This document shows, piece by piece, positions 1 through 11,163 of a stretch of DNA of 64,000 nucleotides. Each line of letters starts with the position of its first letter. Within the stretch, counting starts at the first letter, position 1. Both the position numbers and the translations under genes were made by a program. The stretch comes from Prorocentrum cordatum (Eukaryota > Sar > Dinophyceae > Prorocentrales > Prorocentraceae). The stretch spans positions 27,501-91,500 of the forward strand of contig CAUYUJ010015832.1 in NCBI GenBank assembly GCA_963575745.1. Direction: 5' to 3'. Below the pieces are notes generated by a model. It was not told the DNA's origin, made no database searches, and saw only the letters and a list, made by a program, of their open reading frames with translations.

Positions 1-180
1 GAGCCCGAGGACCTGGGCGCTCTGCGCAGGCCCCAGCGATGCCTCGGAGCTCGAGGACCTGGGCGCTCTGCGCAGGCCCCAGCGATGCCTCTGAGCCCGA
101 GCGCCTGGACGCTCTGAGCAGGCCCCAGCGATGCCTCTGAGCCCGAGCGCCTGGACGCTCTGGCGCTCTGAGCCCAGCAG
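1..180. repeat. 46 bp tandem repeat, about 3.9 copies
   Basis: Copies start at 1, 47, 93 and 139. Each contains a GAGCCCGAG-like start and the block GGCCCCAGCGATGCCTC. The last copy is cut short and scrambled near 160-180. The array may extend beyond the left edge of the window. Confidence 0.9.
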
Positions 181-1089
181 ACTAAGACAGGGCTTGCTAG
201 CAGGGGCCAAGCGGCCTCAACAAGGGCCCCGTGCTCGCACGGGAATAAGGCGACAGCATACGTAGGAAGGCTCAGGGCGACGCGCTGCCCATTTTAGGGA
301 CCACCCGCAGGAAGCGAGCCCAGTCAGTGGCCCCCACGAGGGCCCAGCGCTCCAGGGAACTAGGCCATTGGCACCGCGGGTCTCTTGCGCCACGTTGGCC
401 CCTGAAGCCCCACGGTGTTCTGCAAGGGGCTCAGTGCTCCAGCTCCAGTTGGCCCCCTGCTGCTCCTCTTCTTGGAAGATCGAGGTTCCACGTTCCGAAT
501 AAATGCAACTATTTCGAAGATCGTTCCTTCCAGCGTCAGCCACAGCGCCAGCGCAGCAACGCAGGTATCCTGCTCGGGCAGCAGCCTCAGCCACCGTGCC
601 AGCGCAGCAGCTTGAGCCACCGTGACAGCGCATCACCGCCACCTTTGTGCCTGCTACCACCAAACTTACCGCTGCAGCCCCGCTACCTCCACAATTCCGA
701 CTGACCCCCCGCTACCACCGCAAATCCCATTGCAGCCCAGCTACCACCACAGTTCCCACCGCTGCCTGGCGACCACCACAGTTGCCACCGCAGCTTCCCA
801 ACGCCATGCAGTTCCCATTGTAGCCCCCGCTACCACCACATCTCCCACTACAGCTTCCCACTGCCATGCAGCTCCAGTCTTGGACGGGATCATGGTCTAT
901 TCGTATGCCCTGCGCGACTAGCCTTCGCCCGTCAGAAAAAAAGGCAGAGCAAGCAATGGCAGAACTGACCGACAGAGCTTAGAGAGCAGGTCAAAACCCT
1001 AATCCGCCCACCAGCACGCAACATACCATAGCGCACCAGGTCGCCGCATCGCCAACGCGTGCGCAGTGCCTCTTCGTGCGCGATGGGCA
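181..1089. other. no recognisable gene; ACC-rich degenerate stretch
   Basis: Short overlapping open frames occur on both strands, but none has a recognisable domain. Between about 600 and 880 the plus strand repeats loosely around GCTACCACC and GTTCCCACC, which looks like a decayed short repeat. Confidence 0.5.
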
Positions 1090-1300
1090 ACTTTACAACC
1101 AACATGCCTCAGAGAGCCCAAAGCCACCCTTGCGCTTGCCCACGGAGATTCCAGGGAAAGGCCCGCGTGCATTCAATATGTGTTTTTACTTGCCTGGTTG
1201 TAAAGTGCCATTCCTGGTTGTAAAGTGCCCTTCTCGGATTTTGTAAGCTGGTTGTAAAGTGACCCATCTGGTTGTAAAGTGCGCTTCTGGTTGTAAAGTG
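1090..1300. repeat. dispersed 14-mer CTGGTTGTAAAGTG, five copies plus one inverted near-copy
   Basis: Exact copies of CTGGTTGTAAAGTG lie at 1194-1207, 1214-1227, 1248-1261, 1268-1281 and 1287-1300. A near-match in reverse orientation (CTTTACAACCA) lies at 1091-1101. The spacers between copies differ in length and sequence, so this is a repeated motif and not a simple tandem array. A protein-binding site cluster or an old short repeat would both fit. Confidence 0.75.
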
Positions 1301-4300
1301 ACCCACGCGCGGGGGGGGGGGGCGACGCGCGACGCGTTCGACGAAGCGTCGAGACAGGGGGGGTGGGGGCGGAGGAGCAGGCCAGGGAGGATGGAACAGG
1401 GGGAGGTCGTTCCCATGACGGACAGAGATTGCTACCTCCGCGGCGAAAACGGCCACGTGGCGGCCTGCCGCGTTGAGTGGGGCGCGCATGGGTCGAGATG
1501 AGAGGCGCGGCGAGAAACGGGGCTGAGAGTCAGGGGAGGGGGGGGGGGGGCAGCGGGATGCCCGAGCACTTCGCGAGGCCAGCCGGTGCCCGGATGTCGC
1601 GGAGTCGACGCGCCCCGTGGGCCCCCGGGGTTATGTGAGTGGCCCAACAATATTGCGCATGGAAGAAAATGAGCAAGCAGAGGCGCGTGGGCGTGAGCGA
1701 CTGCGTTCAGGACGCGCGCGCTAACATTTGCATGGCGCGCAGTCGCTAGCGACCAGAATCGCAAACGGCATGAGATAGAGGGAAAGAACTGGGCCCGTAA
1801 GTGCGCGGAGGTACAGTTAGTCGAAGCCCCGGGTGCCGTTCTGGGGGCGAACGCAGTGTCCGCGGCATTTGCAAGAGGGGTCCCCGAGACTCTCGTTGTA
1901 ATTCTAGACGCCGGGGCGCGTGGCGCAGCGGGGCCCCGCGAGCTGGGCCGCGTTTTCCAGTTGGGCCGACTGAGGCGCCCAGGGCTGGGAAGCGCTGCGG
2001 CGCGCGGAGAATTGCGGCCAGGGTATCTTTGTTGGGGGCAATGGCGAGGGGGCCAAAGTTTGCGCGCCGTTCCAAGTGGCGAAATGTTTCTGGATCGCGA
2101 TGGAACGGGGCGCCCCCGCAGTGATCCGGGGCGCGGAGCCTCGGGGTGGCGGGCCGCGGTGCTCGAAGGGGGTCGCGGGCTCCGGTGTGCCCCGGGGGCG
2201 CTGGCAGGCGTCGAGCCTCAGTGGGCAGGAGGGCCAGCGCAGAAGGTCACAAGTGGCGCTGGTTTCTCGGGGCAGGTGGCCCTCGCGGAGGGCGCGTTTA
2301 ATGGGGGCCGCAAGTGTCTGGGGGGCCCGAGCGAGCGTGTGTTTTTTGGGGGTGAAGGAAGTGGTCGGGAACTGGGGGCGGCGAGTTATGCGATGCGGGG
2401 GGTCCGGTCGAGGAAGCTGGGGCGCCCCGGAAGGCGCGGTGCGACTTGCGATCCAGCGCAGAAGAGTTGAATTGACACAACACTTCCCATCTTCAGCGCC
2501 GAAGCCGTCGCCCGCGCTGCGTTGGAGTGGGGCTGGCTGCAGGTGCCGCGGCGAGAAGGGGTCCGAGGGGGGGCCTGGGGAGAGGGCGGCGCGGGCAATG
2601 CGGTGCTAGTTGCGCGCCGTAGATGTTGCGCGTTGGCGCGTCGCAAGGTGGTCTTTAAGAACGGGCTGGGTCCGCGCTCCGTTGAGATTAAGACTTGCGT
2701 GATTGCGTTCGCAGTCCGCGATCGCGTTGTCATCAGAAGTGGCGGCGAACGGTGAACCAGCCATTCTTGCCTGAAGCGACGAGAGGTTCATGCGATTTAT
2801 GCGCGGCGGCTTAGGCTAGCCCTATAGGAGACCCCAGGCAAACGGCCGAGTCGAAAGGTTCATCGCAGCCGCTCAAGGACAAGCGAGGGCAGCGCAGAGC
2901 GCGCTGGGCAGCGCCTGCAAGACCGAATCCAGAGAAACCATGCCCCAATCTTTTCGTTGGTCACCAGTCGCTGACAAGTTCGCGCGGGGCGCCGACAGGA
3001 AACGCGGCGCGCGACAGGCGCGGGGGGATCGGGCGCCGAGTTGCCCAACGTCGTCGAATCCGTTGTGCGCGTCGGGGCGCAGATCAGAAACGTGGGTGAG
3101 AAGTTGGTGGCAAGACGGGAAGAGGTGCGCGTTTCGGTGCCAAGAAAGCCAGTCAATAACTGCTTATTTTAAAAGGGGTGTCAGCTGGGGCGGGCCAACC
3201 ATGAGTTCAGGGGGCGTGGGGGGCGAGGGGCAAACCTGGATCATCGTGGAAGCCAGCGCCGTGGATGGGTGCCGAGGCAGCTGGGCCCGAGCGCTGCAAA
3301 GCGAGAGTCGATGTTCCAATCTTACGGGAACCAGGCGCTTAACGTCATGTCGTCGTGAAGCCGACAGCGGCCAGAGGTGTTGCGGTTTAAAATCAGATTA
3401 TTTAGCGTGGCCAGAAGACCGGGGTGTTCTGGGCGCGCGGGGCTGGTGCTGGACGCGGGCCCCGCGGCGCGGCGCGTCGGGCGCGCGTGCTCGACTGATC
3501 GACGGGCCGAGACAGCCCGAGCACTTGGGGGAGGTTCAGCGTCGGCTCAGCACGGGCAAGCGGCCCAATTTAGCGAGGGGGGGACCAATGTCCAATGCGC
3601 GAACGACAGGTTGGGGTCTCCCGAGAGCATTCGGGCCGTGGGCGTCTAGGGGCAGCGCGGCCAGCCGATGGGCGAAGTTGTGCTTGCGGGGCCGATGCCC
3701 GACTGTAAGTATATGGGAGGAAATGGGGGAAGAATGGTGAATGGACTGGGCGGGCTGACTTTGTGTCAGAGTAATGTGAAAGGCAAGGTGTGAATATTTC
3801 ACGGGCGCCAGGCGCGCTCAGCCAAGGGCGTCGGTTCTTCAGGGGAAGCCAGATGAGATGAGCGCGGGAATGGGTCCAGATGATTGATCCGCGGACGAGC
3901 CCATAACGTTTTTTTTTTTTTGGGGGGGGGGGGAGGGCGAGAACGTGAGCGGGGCTTGAATGAGGAGTTCGCCGAAGGGATGATCTGGCAGGAGGCGCAA
4001 GTTATTCGAATCGTAAACGTCATCAGACGAGCGGTAGACAGTATGTGAAGGGCCAGCAATTGGCGCAGGCGCAGGTGAGTAATTTCCGCTCTCCCGTTCG
4101 GGCAACCGGCGTGGCAGACAAGATGGGGCTCGCGCCTGGATTGGCCGCCGTGGGCCATTCCGCGCGCGACGAACGCGGTGCCCATGGGGCTGCAATAGTG
4201 AAGTTTTGAGAACACAGGCGCAGGACATCGTGTAGGAAAACAGCGATTGTACTGATTGTGGGCCCCAATGTGTTCGGTTCCAAGAAGCCCCCGAGCGTTC

Positions 4301-6210
4301 GACTCGTCGCGGTTAGACGGAGTCAGGGGGATGTCGAGGCACGGTTTAAGCATTTCAAGTTTGCAGGGGTATCATGTAACATTCCACAGACAGCATCTTC
4401 GCATTTGATCACCAGCGTGCACGCTTTGAGCTGGAGCGCAAGTTCGGTTCAGAGGAATGGCGGGGCACGAGCCGTTAACGCGTTCGAATATGACCTGAGA
4501 CAGAAGGTCGAATCATAAGTGTAAAGCACAAAGAACCTACTCGGTTCATGAGCAGCCGCGCTCGCGCAGGAACGGCAACATGTCTGATGCGACGAGGGCG
4601 CGGCCGACGCGCGTGGTTGAGGTCCGAGGTGCACCCGGATAAATTATACCGGGCCATGCTCACAGGGCTAACTCGGCAAATTCGACAGGATGATCGGGCA
4701 GGGTGCTCGCGCCAAGCCAGCGAGGTTAAAGTCGGCAAGGCACGACAACAGGATAATGATAGTACCGCGTGCGTGAATTCAGTTAGTCAAGCATCTACAG
4801 GATTTGCAACATACTTCGAGTGGGCCAGTGGGGACCACGGCGCACGGATACTTCTGTTTCCAGGAGAACACAGCCCCAAATGGAGTGGATATGTTTGGAG
4901 AGTTGACAGGGATCTCGTAATTGGAGAATGCGCTGAAGACCAGCCAGATCACGAAATCACAGGGACATGCTAGGACAAGTTTTCATTGGAGACCGCGAGC
5001 CCACTCCGGGCGTGGAGGGCGGCCTCGCCGTTAACTCGACTTGGCCCCGGCTTTTCGTCGCATCCGCGTTCTGGCTTTCTCCATCCCTCTCGCGCCGCCG
5101 CCCCGTGGGCAGCCCGCTGGGCGGCCGCTCCGCGTGCCTCCGCGCCTGTCTTCGCCTTGGGTTCGCTCCCATGTCTCACCCCTGGCCCTCTGCCCGCCCC
5201 CTGCCGCGCTCTCTGCCGGCCTGCCGCGGTGCCCCCCCCCCTTTCGCGGGTCTGTCGCGCCCCCGCGGGGGCCCCCCAGACCACCTGCGCAGTGCGGCGC
5301 ATCGCCGCTCGCCGTTCCGCCATCGTCGCCTGGTGGGTGTTTCTCCCGCTTGGCGCCATCGTGCTACGTCCCCGCTTGGGGGCTCAGCGTCGGGCGGCGC
5401 GTCGCCTCTCCGCCGACCGCGCCGGGGTGGCGACGCCCCTTCTCCGCGCTCTCGCTCTTTGCGTCCCCGCTTGGGAGGCCCGGCATTGAGCGGCGTGCCG
5501 ACTTGCCGCCGTCCGCGTCCGGATGGTTGGCTGCTGCGGGCTTGCGTGGGATTCGGGGCGATCTCGCCGGAGGGCCCGCCCGCGTGCTCGCCGCGGCTCC
5601 GACCGTGCTCTTCCTCGCCGCTGCGCGCGAGGCCGCGGCCGCCCGCGAGCGCGAATGCGCGGGTGCGTCAGCGCCCCTGCCAGGCATGCGAACGCGGGTG
5701 CGCGGGGGGGCCCAGCCTAGAGGCGCAGCTCCCAGGAACGTGGTGCCTCTAGGGTCTCGCCCCGACTTCGGCGCCCGCGCCCTCGCCCCATCGCTAACTC
5801 GCGTAGCTATCGCGCTGCTCGCCACTCCGTCCTGCATTCCGTCGTTGCCTGCGGGCGCCAGCGCCGCGTTCCTGCCCGAGAGGGGGGCCGCGTGCCTTGG
5901 CTCGTGGGCTTTCGCCGGCAGTGCGCGTGGCCGCCCCCTTCCTTCCTTTTGCCTTGCCAGGGCAGCCGGAAGCGTCTGTCTTCTGCGCGGGTAGCCTTGT
6001 CTCTGTCTTCGGACGGCGCTGCGAGATTCCGGTTCGCCGCCCGCGCCTGGGTGGCCCATGGGCGGTTGATCCAGGGGGTGCCCGCGCCCGAGGGTCCAGC
6101 CGCGCGCGGTGGTTCCGCGCTGCTCTGCTCGAGTTGCTCCGTCTCGACGCTGCGTGCGAGGCCGCGATCTCCCAAACAATGCCAATGATGTGTGTGCCTG
6201 CATTTCAGAG
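1301..6210. other. GC-rich region without a recognisable gene
   Basis: The region has long G runs at 1311-1322 and near 1540-1550, and a T13-G12 homopolymer junction at 3909-3933. From about 4975 to 6170 the plus strand is strongly GC- and CCG-rich and keeps several frames open by composition alone; the predicted peptides are Arg/Pro/Ala-rich without motifs. One frame around 4548-4973 has a more normal composition, but I do not recognise it. Confidence 0.5.
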
Positions 6211-6481
6211 TTGGGTTTTTTCGCATTCTGACAGATATCTCAGGCATAAGTCTTTGCGCGCGCATCGCATAACGGCGCAGCACTTTAAAGCTGGGAGCGC
6301 CCGAGCAGGGGCGGCGGAATTGGTTGATGCGAGAAGCGTGGGTGCTTGGTTCGATCTCTCCGTCCATTGCTGTTTCTGCTTGGCCGTAGTCCCGACTGTT
6401 GGCCTAGGTCGACGCTCAAACTACATTCAGAGATTGTCGTGCGCATGTTGCGGGTTTACAGCTCTCGCCATGGCGCGTGCG
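6211..6481 (+). repeat. left copy of a ~270 bp diverged direct repeat with a tRNA-like internal segment
   Basis: This segment aligns along its length with 26955-27224 in the same orientation. Shared blocks include GAGCAGGGGCGGCGGAAT, ATATCTCA followed by CATAAGTCTT, and ACATTCAGAG. It contains GGCGGAATTGG (6312-6322), resembling an RNA polymerase III A box, and GGTTCGATC (6348-6356), a good B-box match. Either a tRNA-derived SINE or the terminal direct repeat of the older retroelement inside the pair would fit. The B box is damaged in the right copy. Confidence 0.65.
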
Positions 6482-7660
6482 TGTTGTTGATTGTCTCGTG
6501 CAGTTGGATAGGTGGAAGTCAGAGTGCAGGGTTGTCGCTGCCGTGCTGCTGCTGGCCTCGTTCTTCATTCGCGTCCACTTGATTTTCGCAATCGTGTGTT
6601 TGAGTGTGACTGGGGCTGGTCTTGCGGCGCGTGTACCACCGACTCTTTGCATATTTTCCTACATGTACATCTTAGACTCCAGTTGCTGCTGCCCTCGCTA
6701 TGTCTACGTTCTCAACTCTGCATGGTCACCACGGTGCTGATCTTCAACGGTGGCTCGAGAGGCGGGGGCGCATTCGCCTGCCCGCGCGAAGTCGCGTAGC
6801 AGATGGCGTGCTGCGACAGGAGATAGGCCGACTAGGAGGCCTGGGGAAAGCCCTGGACTTCCCGTCGCACCTTCTTTTTCGACGTGAGCCCCAGGAGTTT
6901 AGCAGGTTGTTCACGAATTTTCGGTCAGGCATCCTCTGGCCGCTGCTAGTTGACATGCCTCATCCAGCCTTCTTCAAGTCCCTGGACCTCCTACAACGCG
7001 ACCTCCTACTATACGTGAGTGTTCGGGGGTTCTCGGAGTGTAGGCGATGGTCGCGCGTGTATCAACCAGCTTGGCCTTCGCCGTCGATGCAGGGCGAGCT
7101 TCTCAGCAGCGTGCGCGCGGCGAGATGTTTGGTTTATTTCGCGCAGGATCCGCGAAGACCCTCGCGCAGGATCCGCAGGCCAACGCGAGTAGCCCGCAGT
7201 GTGAAAGATATCGCGCGCTCCTGCAAGGCGACGGCGGCATGACCTTTCGGCTTTGATCGCAGATATTCCAGGTGATGTTGCAGCAGATTGATTGGGATCG
7301 GCCTGTCTAAGTTTGGCCAGGACCAAACAATATACCAACCCCTCTACTTCGTGGAACTCTAGGACCCCCAAAACGCCTTCGACGAAGATGTCGCCGTCGA
7401 TATGCGAGCTCGTCTAGTCGTTCCCTACGTACCTTTCAAGACTAAGATGATGAATGGTACTCGCAATGTCTCGAGCGACTTTGTCGACGACATCTGTCGC
7501 GACAGGCAATTTTCCAGAGTCGTAGTGCATTCCAGACCCTCCTTCGGTGCCCCTTTCGACATGTGTATCATGAATTTCAGCGTCGTGAATGTCATCGGCG
7601 TACATGCAAAAGGATTTCTACCGTCATTGTTGACATGTTGCGGTTCGACCACGAGATGTT
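6482..7660. other. unassigned DNA between the direct repeat and the RT relic
   Basis: A 180-residue open frame at 6700-7242 (+) has no motif that I recognise. If the older retroelement begins at the 6.2 kb repeat, this stretch would be its 5' part, but nothing in the sequence confirms that. Confidence 0.4.
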
Positions 7661-7663
7661 GAC

Positions 7664-9245
7664 TTGGGCCCCGCTGCCAGCCGACGTTTGCACCCAGCTG
7701 CTCTCTGTTTCATGCGCTACCAAGATCGTTTGCGTGCTCGGGCTTGCGCCGAGCAAACCGCTGAGCGCCGCGGGCGCCACTTGCCGCAGAAATTGTTCTT
7801 TTTGGTTCCGCCGGCAGCCCGGAGCGACCGGGTGCGACGTTGGCTCCAACATGCCCTTCGCCAACAAGGGGCCGAGATGCCCCATTGGGTTTCCCTGGTT
7901 CGGGGTTGCGCCAAGATCGGCCAAAAACCACGCAGCCCGATGAAGAGGGGCGTTCTGGACATCACCGATGTTGGAGCAATTTTCGGTTTGAAGATTTTGC
8001 GAACCTGGTCCCCGAGCTCGTGGAAAAAGGTGGTGCCAGGTCATGTAATAGCTAGGCTCCCACTTAAATGTCGTGCACCTCGCGATCTGCTTCCCGCTGA
8101 AGCTTGCGATGCAGCTTTGGAGCCATGTGGAAGGTGGCTTAAGCAGTATGGGCTACCACGGGCTCGACATGTGCCGCTCCGATGTTCAGGCCTAGTTTCC
8201 CACGGCAGCCAATCATCCCCCGCCAGTTTTGCACGACGCACAGCCGGCGCGGTGCAGGCATTCGCTGACGCGGGCTTCACAGCCTGTGTCACGGTCGAGG
8301 ATGAGGATCCCAACGCGATGTGGGTCATGTGCCGCTTCTATATTTGAACGATGCGGGGATAACTTATTCGCCGAATTCTCAATCGTTGGAATTTAAATGC
8401 ATCTCACGTTTTCGGGTGTTGTAGCGTGGTATCGGGTTCTCTTGGATTGGACTATGCCTCGGCAGCTTCTCATATGAAAATCGGCGTTTCGTGTGAAGAA
8501 CTTGCCTTGCTGTTATCCAGCGGTAAAACTAAAGTGCTGGACCCCCGAGGGCGTGCGCAGATGCGCCGACGAGACGCGCTCGTACTTTCGGAACATATTT
8601 TTTCATTTTTCAGGCTACCTGGTCGTCGCCGTTTTTCGCCTGGTTGGTCGAGGCGTGCAGCGCGCCATGAGATATGTCGCGCCAGGGTGGAGTCTGCTGG
8701 ACATGAGCGAGGCTTTCGACGTCCTGTGTCAACGAGTCCACGCTCTGGACCCTTCTGTATGTCACCCTCACACTGGTGTCTGGTGCTGCGCGTCGCGTGT
8801 GGTAATGCAGTGGTTCGTCCCGCCATCGTCGTCGCCGATGCAGGCCATGCGTGCGAAGACTTCGACTCGCGCGAGATCGAAAAAGGCAATCGACCAGCTC
8901 TTCAACGAAATGCCTTGACGCACTCGTTCGCACGCTGTGACGATCACCAACAAGAGACTTGGTTTTGAAACTCGTTGGGGCGGAAACTATGCGGTGCCGC
9001 ATGCAGACAGGTGTGTTTGCAGTTTCAAGTCCTTGCGCAGATGTCTTCTGGAATTTCTTTGGATGCATATGCACCGCATTGGTGGTTTTTGTTTGGGGCA
9101 AATCAATAGTATTCCTATAGGTGGTCCTCTGTCGGGGTGCGTGCTGGAGATCGTTCTATGCCGCGCTGAGACCTCCCATGGTGCAGGTCACCCAAACAGA
9201 GCAACGCGCATTTCCGCTGGTCGATATGTAGACGACCTGGGACTG
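7664..9245 (+). pseudogene. decayed reverse transcriptase, 5' portion, interrupted by the DIRS-like element
   Basis: Fragments of one RT can be followed across frames. The first frame (7664-8347) ends with an RT-finger-like segment (VTVEDEDPNAMWVM). A second frame (from about 8493) carries KLKCWTPEGVRRC. A motif-A-like segment (VVADAGHACEDFDS, about 8833-8880) lies in the first frame again, then switches at an A5 run near 8880 to the frame reading KAIDQLFNEMP. A TGA at 8916-8918 interrupts that frame. After it come motif B (IPIGGPLSG) and motif C (RYVDDLGLL, about 9222-9247). The coding sequence is cut two residues after YVDDLG by the element at 9246 and resumes at 24824. The frameshifts and the stop show that it was already non-functional, or is badly assembled. 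The RT subfamily is not certain. Confidence 0.7.
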
Positions 9246-9376
9246 TTAGTTGTTTGTCCTAAACGGTTGGACCCCGCCCTCCCCGGTCGGCTTGGGTTTC
9301 TTCTCTCCCTGCTCCTGCCTCTGCTTGCCCTTCCCTTTTCCTCTCTCCCGCTCAAGGCTTCGGGGCTCAAAGCCCT
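9246..9376 (+). repeat. split direct repeat A1 (5' terminus of the element)
   Basis: This segment is identical to 24396-24526 except at three positions. It begins TTAGTTGTTTGTCC and ends at AAAGCCCT, after which the two copies diverge abruptly. A pyrimidine-rich tract (CCTGCTCCTGCC and following) fills much of it. Confidence 0.93.
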
Positions 9377-9429
9377 GGAGCCGACCTCAGGAGGTCTGGG
9401 CGCCCGCGGCGCCCGGAAGCGTGCGTGCC

Positions 9430-11085
9430 ATGGCTGCCCGGCGCCCGGCGCTGGCAGGTGCGGCCCGCGGGCTGGCCGCGCTGGTCACCAGCGCAGCCGC
9501 CTACGACTGGCGCGGGCCCCTCAGCTCCGCTGTCGCCCGCGCCAGTTGGGGCCGCCCGGCTGCGGCCCAGGAGGCCCCGTCCGGGTACACCGTGCCGTAC
9601 TACGACGACTCCGAGTGCGGCATGGAGATCGGCGAGCCCGAGGAGGAGGGTGGGGATGCAGGCAGCCCCCAGGCGCCGCCCGACAGTGGGCCGCCGGGAG
9701 CGCCGCCCCCGCCCCCAGCCCAGGCCGCCGGAGGAGTCGGCAACGGCAGCGACCCCACCAAGGACCCGGGCAGCGAGGAGTCTTGGGTGGGCGGCTGGGG
9801 TGTCTGGGCGCTGGGATTGAAGCCACTACGTGCGGGCACCTGGGCCTGGCGCCTGAGTGGCATGGGCGGAGTCGCCTACGAGAAGCTCGACAGCCTTGGG
9901 AGCGCCTTCTCCACCCATGCCGAGACAGGCTGGCTGACCAAGGATGGTGGGTGGTCCTTCTATGCTCTCGAGAAGCTGGGCCTGACGGTCTTCGGGGCCG
10001 CTTGGCCTGCCGTGGCATGGACGTTCATCCTCTTGGCTTTCCTGGCAGTGCTGGCTTTCCTCACTCACATCTGTCGTACCCTACTGGCCCCATGCGCAGC
10101 CGCCCTCTGGCTGATCGGTCTACTGGCGCGGTGCACCAAGTGCCGCCGGCGAGAGCCTGGCGATGCAGCTGCCGAAAGGTACCTGCCGCCGGCTCCGCCT
10201 GCCCTTACCCAGATCAATTGGATGGGGCCAGAGACCGGACCAGCCACGACCACGGAGTACTACAGCAAGAAGGTGAAGGGTCGTGGGACTGGGAGGCGGC
10301 CTAACGACGTGCTGATCAAGATCGACGACCACGTGGCCCGGCTGAAGATCGACCTTTCGGAGCCCAAGCGGATCGACCGGAAGGGCCTCTGGATAGACTA
10401 CCTGGGCGTGAAGGGGGCCAGCTCACGCGCACTCCGTCAGAAACTGGAGTCGCTCGAGGGCCGTTCCATTCACCTGTGCCGCAACCTGGTTTGTAGAGAT
10501 CAACCTGGAGAAGTTCATTGTAAAGAGTACGCTGCCTTGGATTCCGAGGCGATCGTGGACATCGGCTCCCACGCCAGGTTCACCTCTTGCCGGGGCGTCT
10601 TCCTGCTCTGGCGGACCGTCGCCGACCTGGGGAGGGCCATCTGGAAAGTGATCGTGTTCCTTTATTGCATCCTCTCCTGCGGTTGCTCCTTTTGCTGCCG
10701 GCGACGCCGCCGTCGCAAGACAGGCGCTGCGGAGCCAGGCGTTGCAGGGAGCATCGCAGAAGTTTTGGATCAGGAGTCAGAGTCGGAGGTGGAGGCCGAG
10801 GACAGGCCATGTGAAGCTGTTCGGGTGGGTATCGTTCTACGTGGCGGCGCTCGCCCCTTGGCACCCGACGGTTGCAGGGGCGCCGCGGAGGCAGAGCCGA
10901 CCACCCTGCTCTTCGAAGACGGGCAGGCTTCAGACCTCCCGCCACCCAGCGACGGGCGGAATTCGTTCGCCCATCTCTGCGCACATCATGCCCAGGTTTA
11001 CCGAGCATCTCGGTACCGTGACAAATGTTCGCAGGTGACTTGCTACCGCCAGGCAGTTGGCAACGCAGAGGGCGTACCACTATGA
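9430..11085 (+). CDS. ORF1 of the DIRS-like element: putative membrane protein of unknown function
   Basis: This 551-residue frame starts at the first ATG in frame (9430); upstream codons back to the A1 repeat contain no other ATG. The N-terminal third is Ala/Gly/Pro-rich with an acidic, proline-rich stretch (EPEEEGGDAG, then PPGAPPPPPA). Around residues 192-235 there are one or two hydrophobic segments (WTFILLAFLAVLAFL and ALWLIGLLA), followed by a basic cysteine cluster (CTKCRRRE). A second hydrophobic segment near residues 403-424 (VIVFLYCILSCGCSFCC) is followed by a run of arginines. That pattern is typical of membrane segments with a positive cytoplasmic flank. I recognise no enzyme domain. 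It precedes the Gag-like ORF, so it may be a structural or Env-like accessory protein, but that is only inferred from position. The ORF ends in TGA and the following frame is unclear, so it may be fused by frameshift to what follows. Confidence 0.6.
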   Translation: MAARRPALAGAARGLAALVTSAAAYDWRGPLSSAVARASWGRPAAAQEAPSGYTVPYYDDSECGMEIGEPEEEGGDAGSPQAPPDSGPPGAPPPPPAQAAGGVGNGSDPTKDPGSEESWVGGWGVWALGLKPLRAGTWAWRLSGMGGVAYEKLDSLGSAFSTHAETGWLTKDGGWSFYALEKLGLTVFGAAWPAVAWTFILLAFLAVLAFLTHICRTLLAPCAAALWLIGLLARCTKCRRREPGDAAAERYLPPAPPALTQINWMGPETGPATTTEYYSKKVKGRGTGRRPNDVLIKIDDHVARLKIDLSEPKRIDRKGLWIDYLGVKGASSRALRQKLESLEGRSIHLCRNLVCRDQPGEVHCKEYAALDSEAIVDIGSHARFTSCRGVFLLWRTVADLGRAIWKVIVFLYCILSCGCSFCCRRRRRRKTGAAEPGVAGSIAEVLDQESESEVEAEDRPCEAVRVGIVLRGGARPLAPDGCRGAAEAEPTTLLFEDGQASDLPPPSDGRNSFAHLCAHHAQVYRASRYRDKCSQVTCYRQAVGNAEGVPL

Positions 11086-11163
11086 CTTCTTCATCTGGGT
11101 GGAGAAGCAGGTCGAGCAGTGCAGGCAGCCGCAGCCGTCCAGGGCCGCTGATTCCTCTCGAGC

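Noticed and set aside
5041-6203. Overlapping Arg/Pro/Ala-rich ORFs of 260-317 codons on both strands
   Set aside because: GC-rich composition suppresses stops in all frames; no motif and no codon pattern favouring one frame.
6312-6360. Complete tRNA gene
   Set aside because: A- and B-box-like words are present, but no acceptor stem or anticodon arm can be drawn and the spacing is short; kept only as a SINE-like feature.
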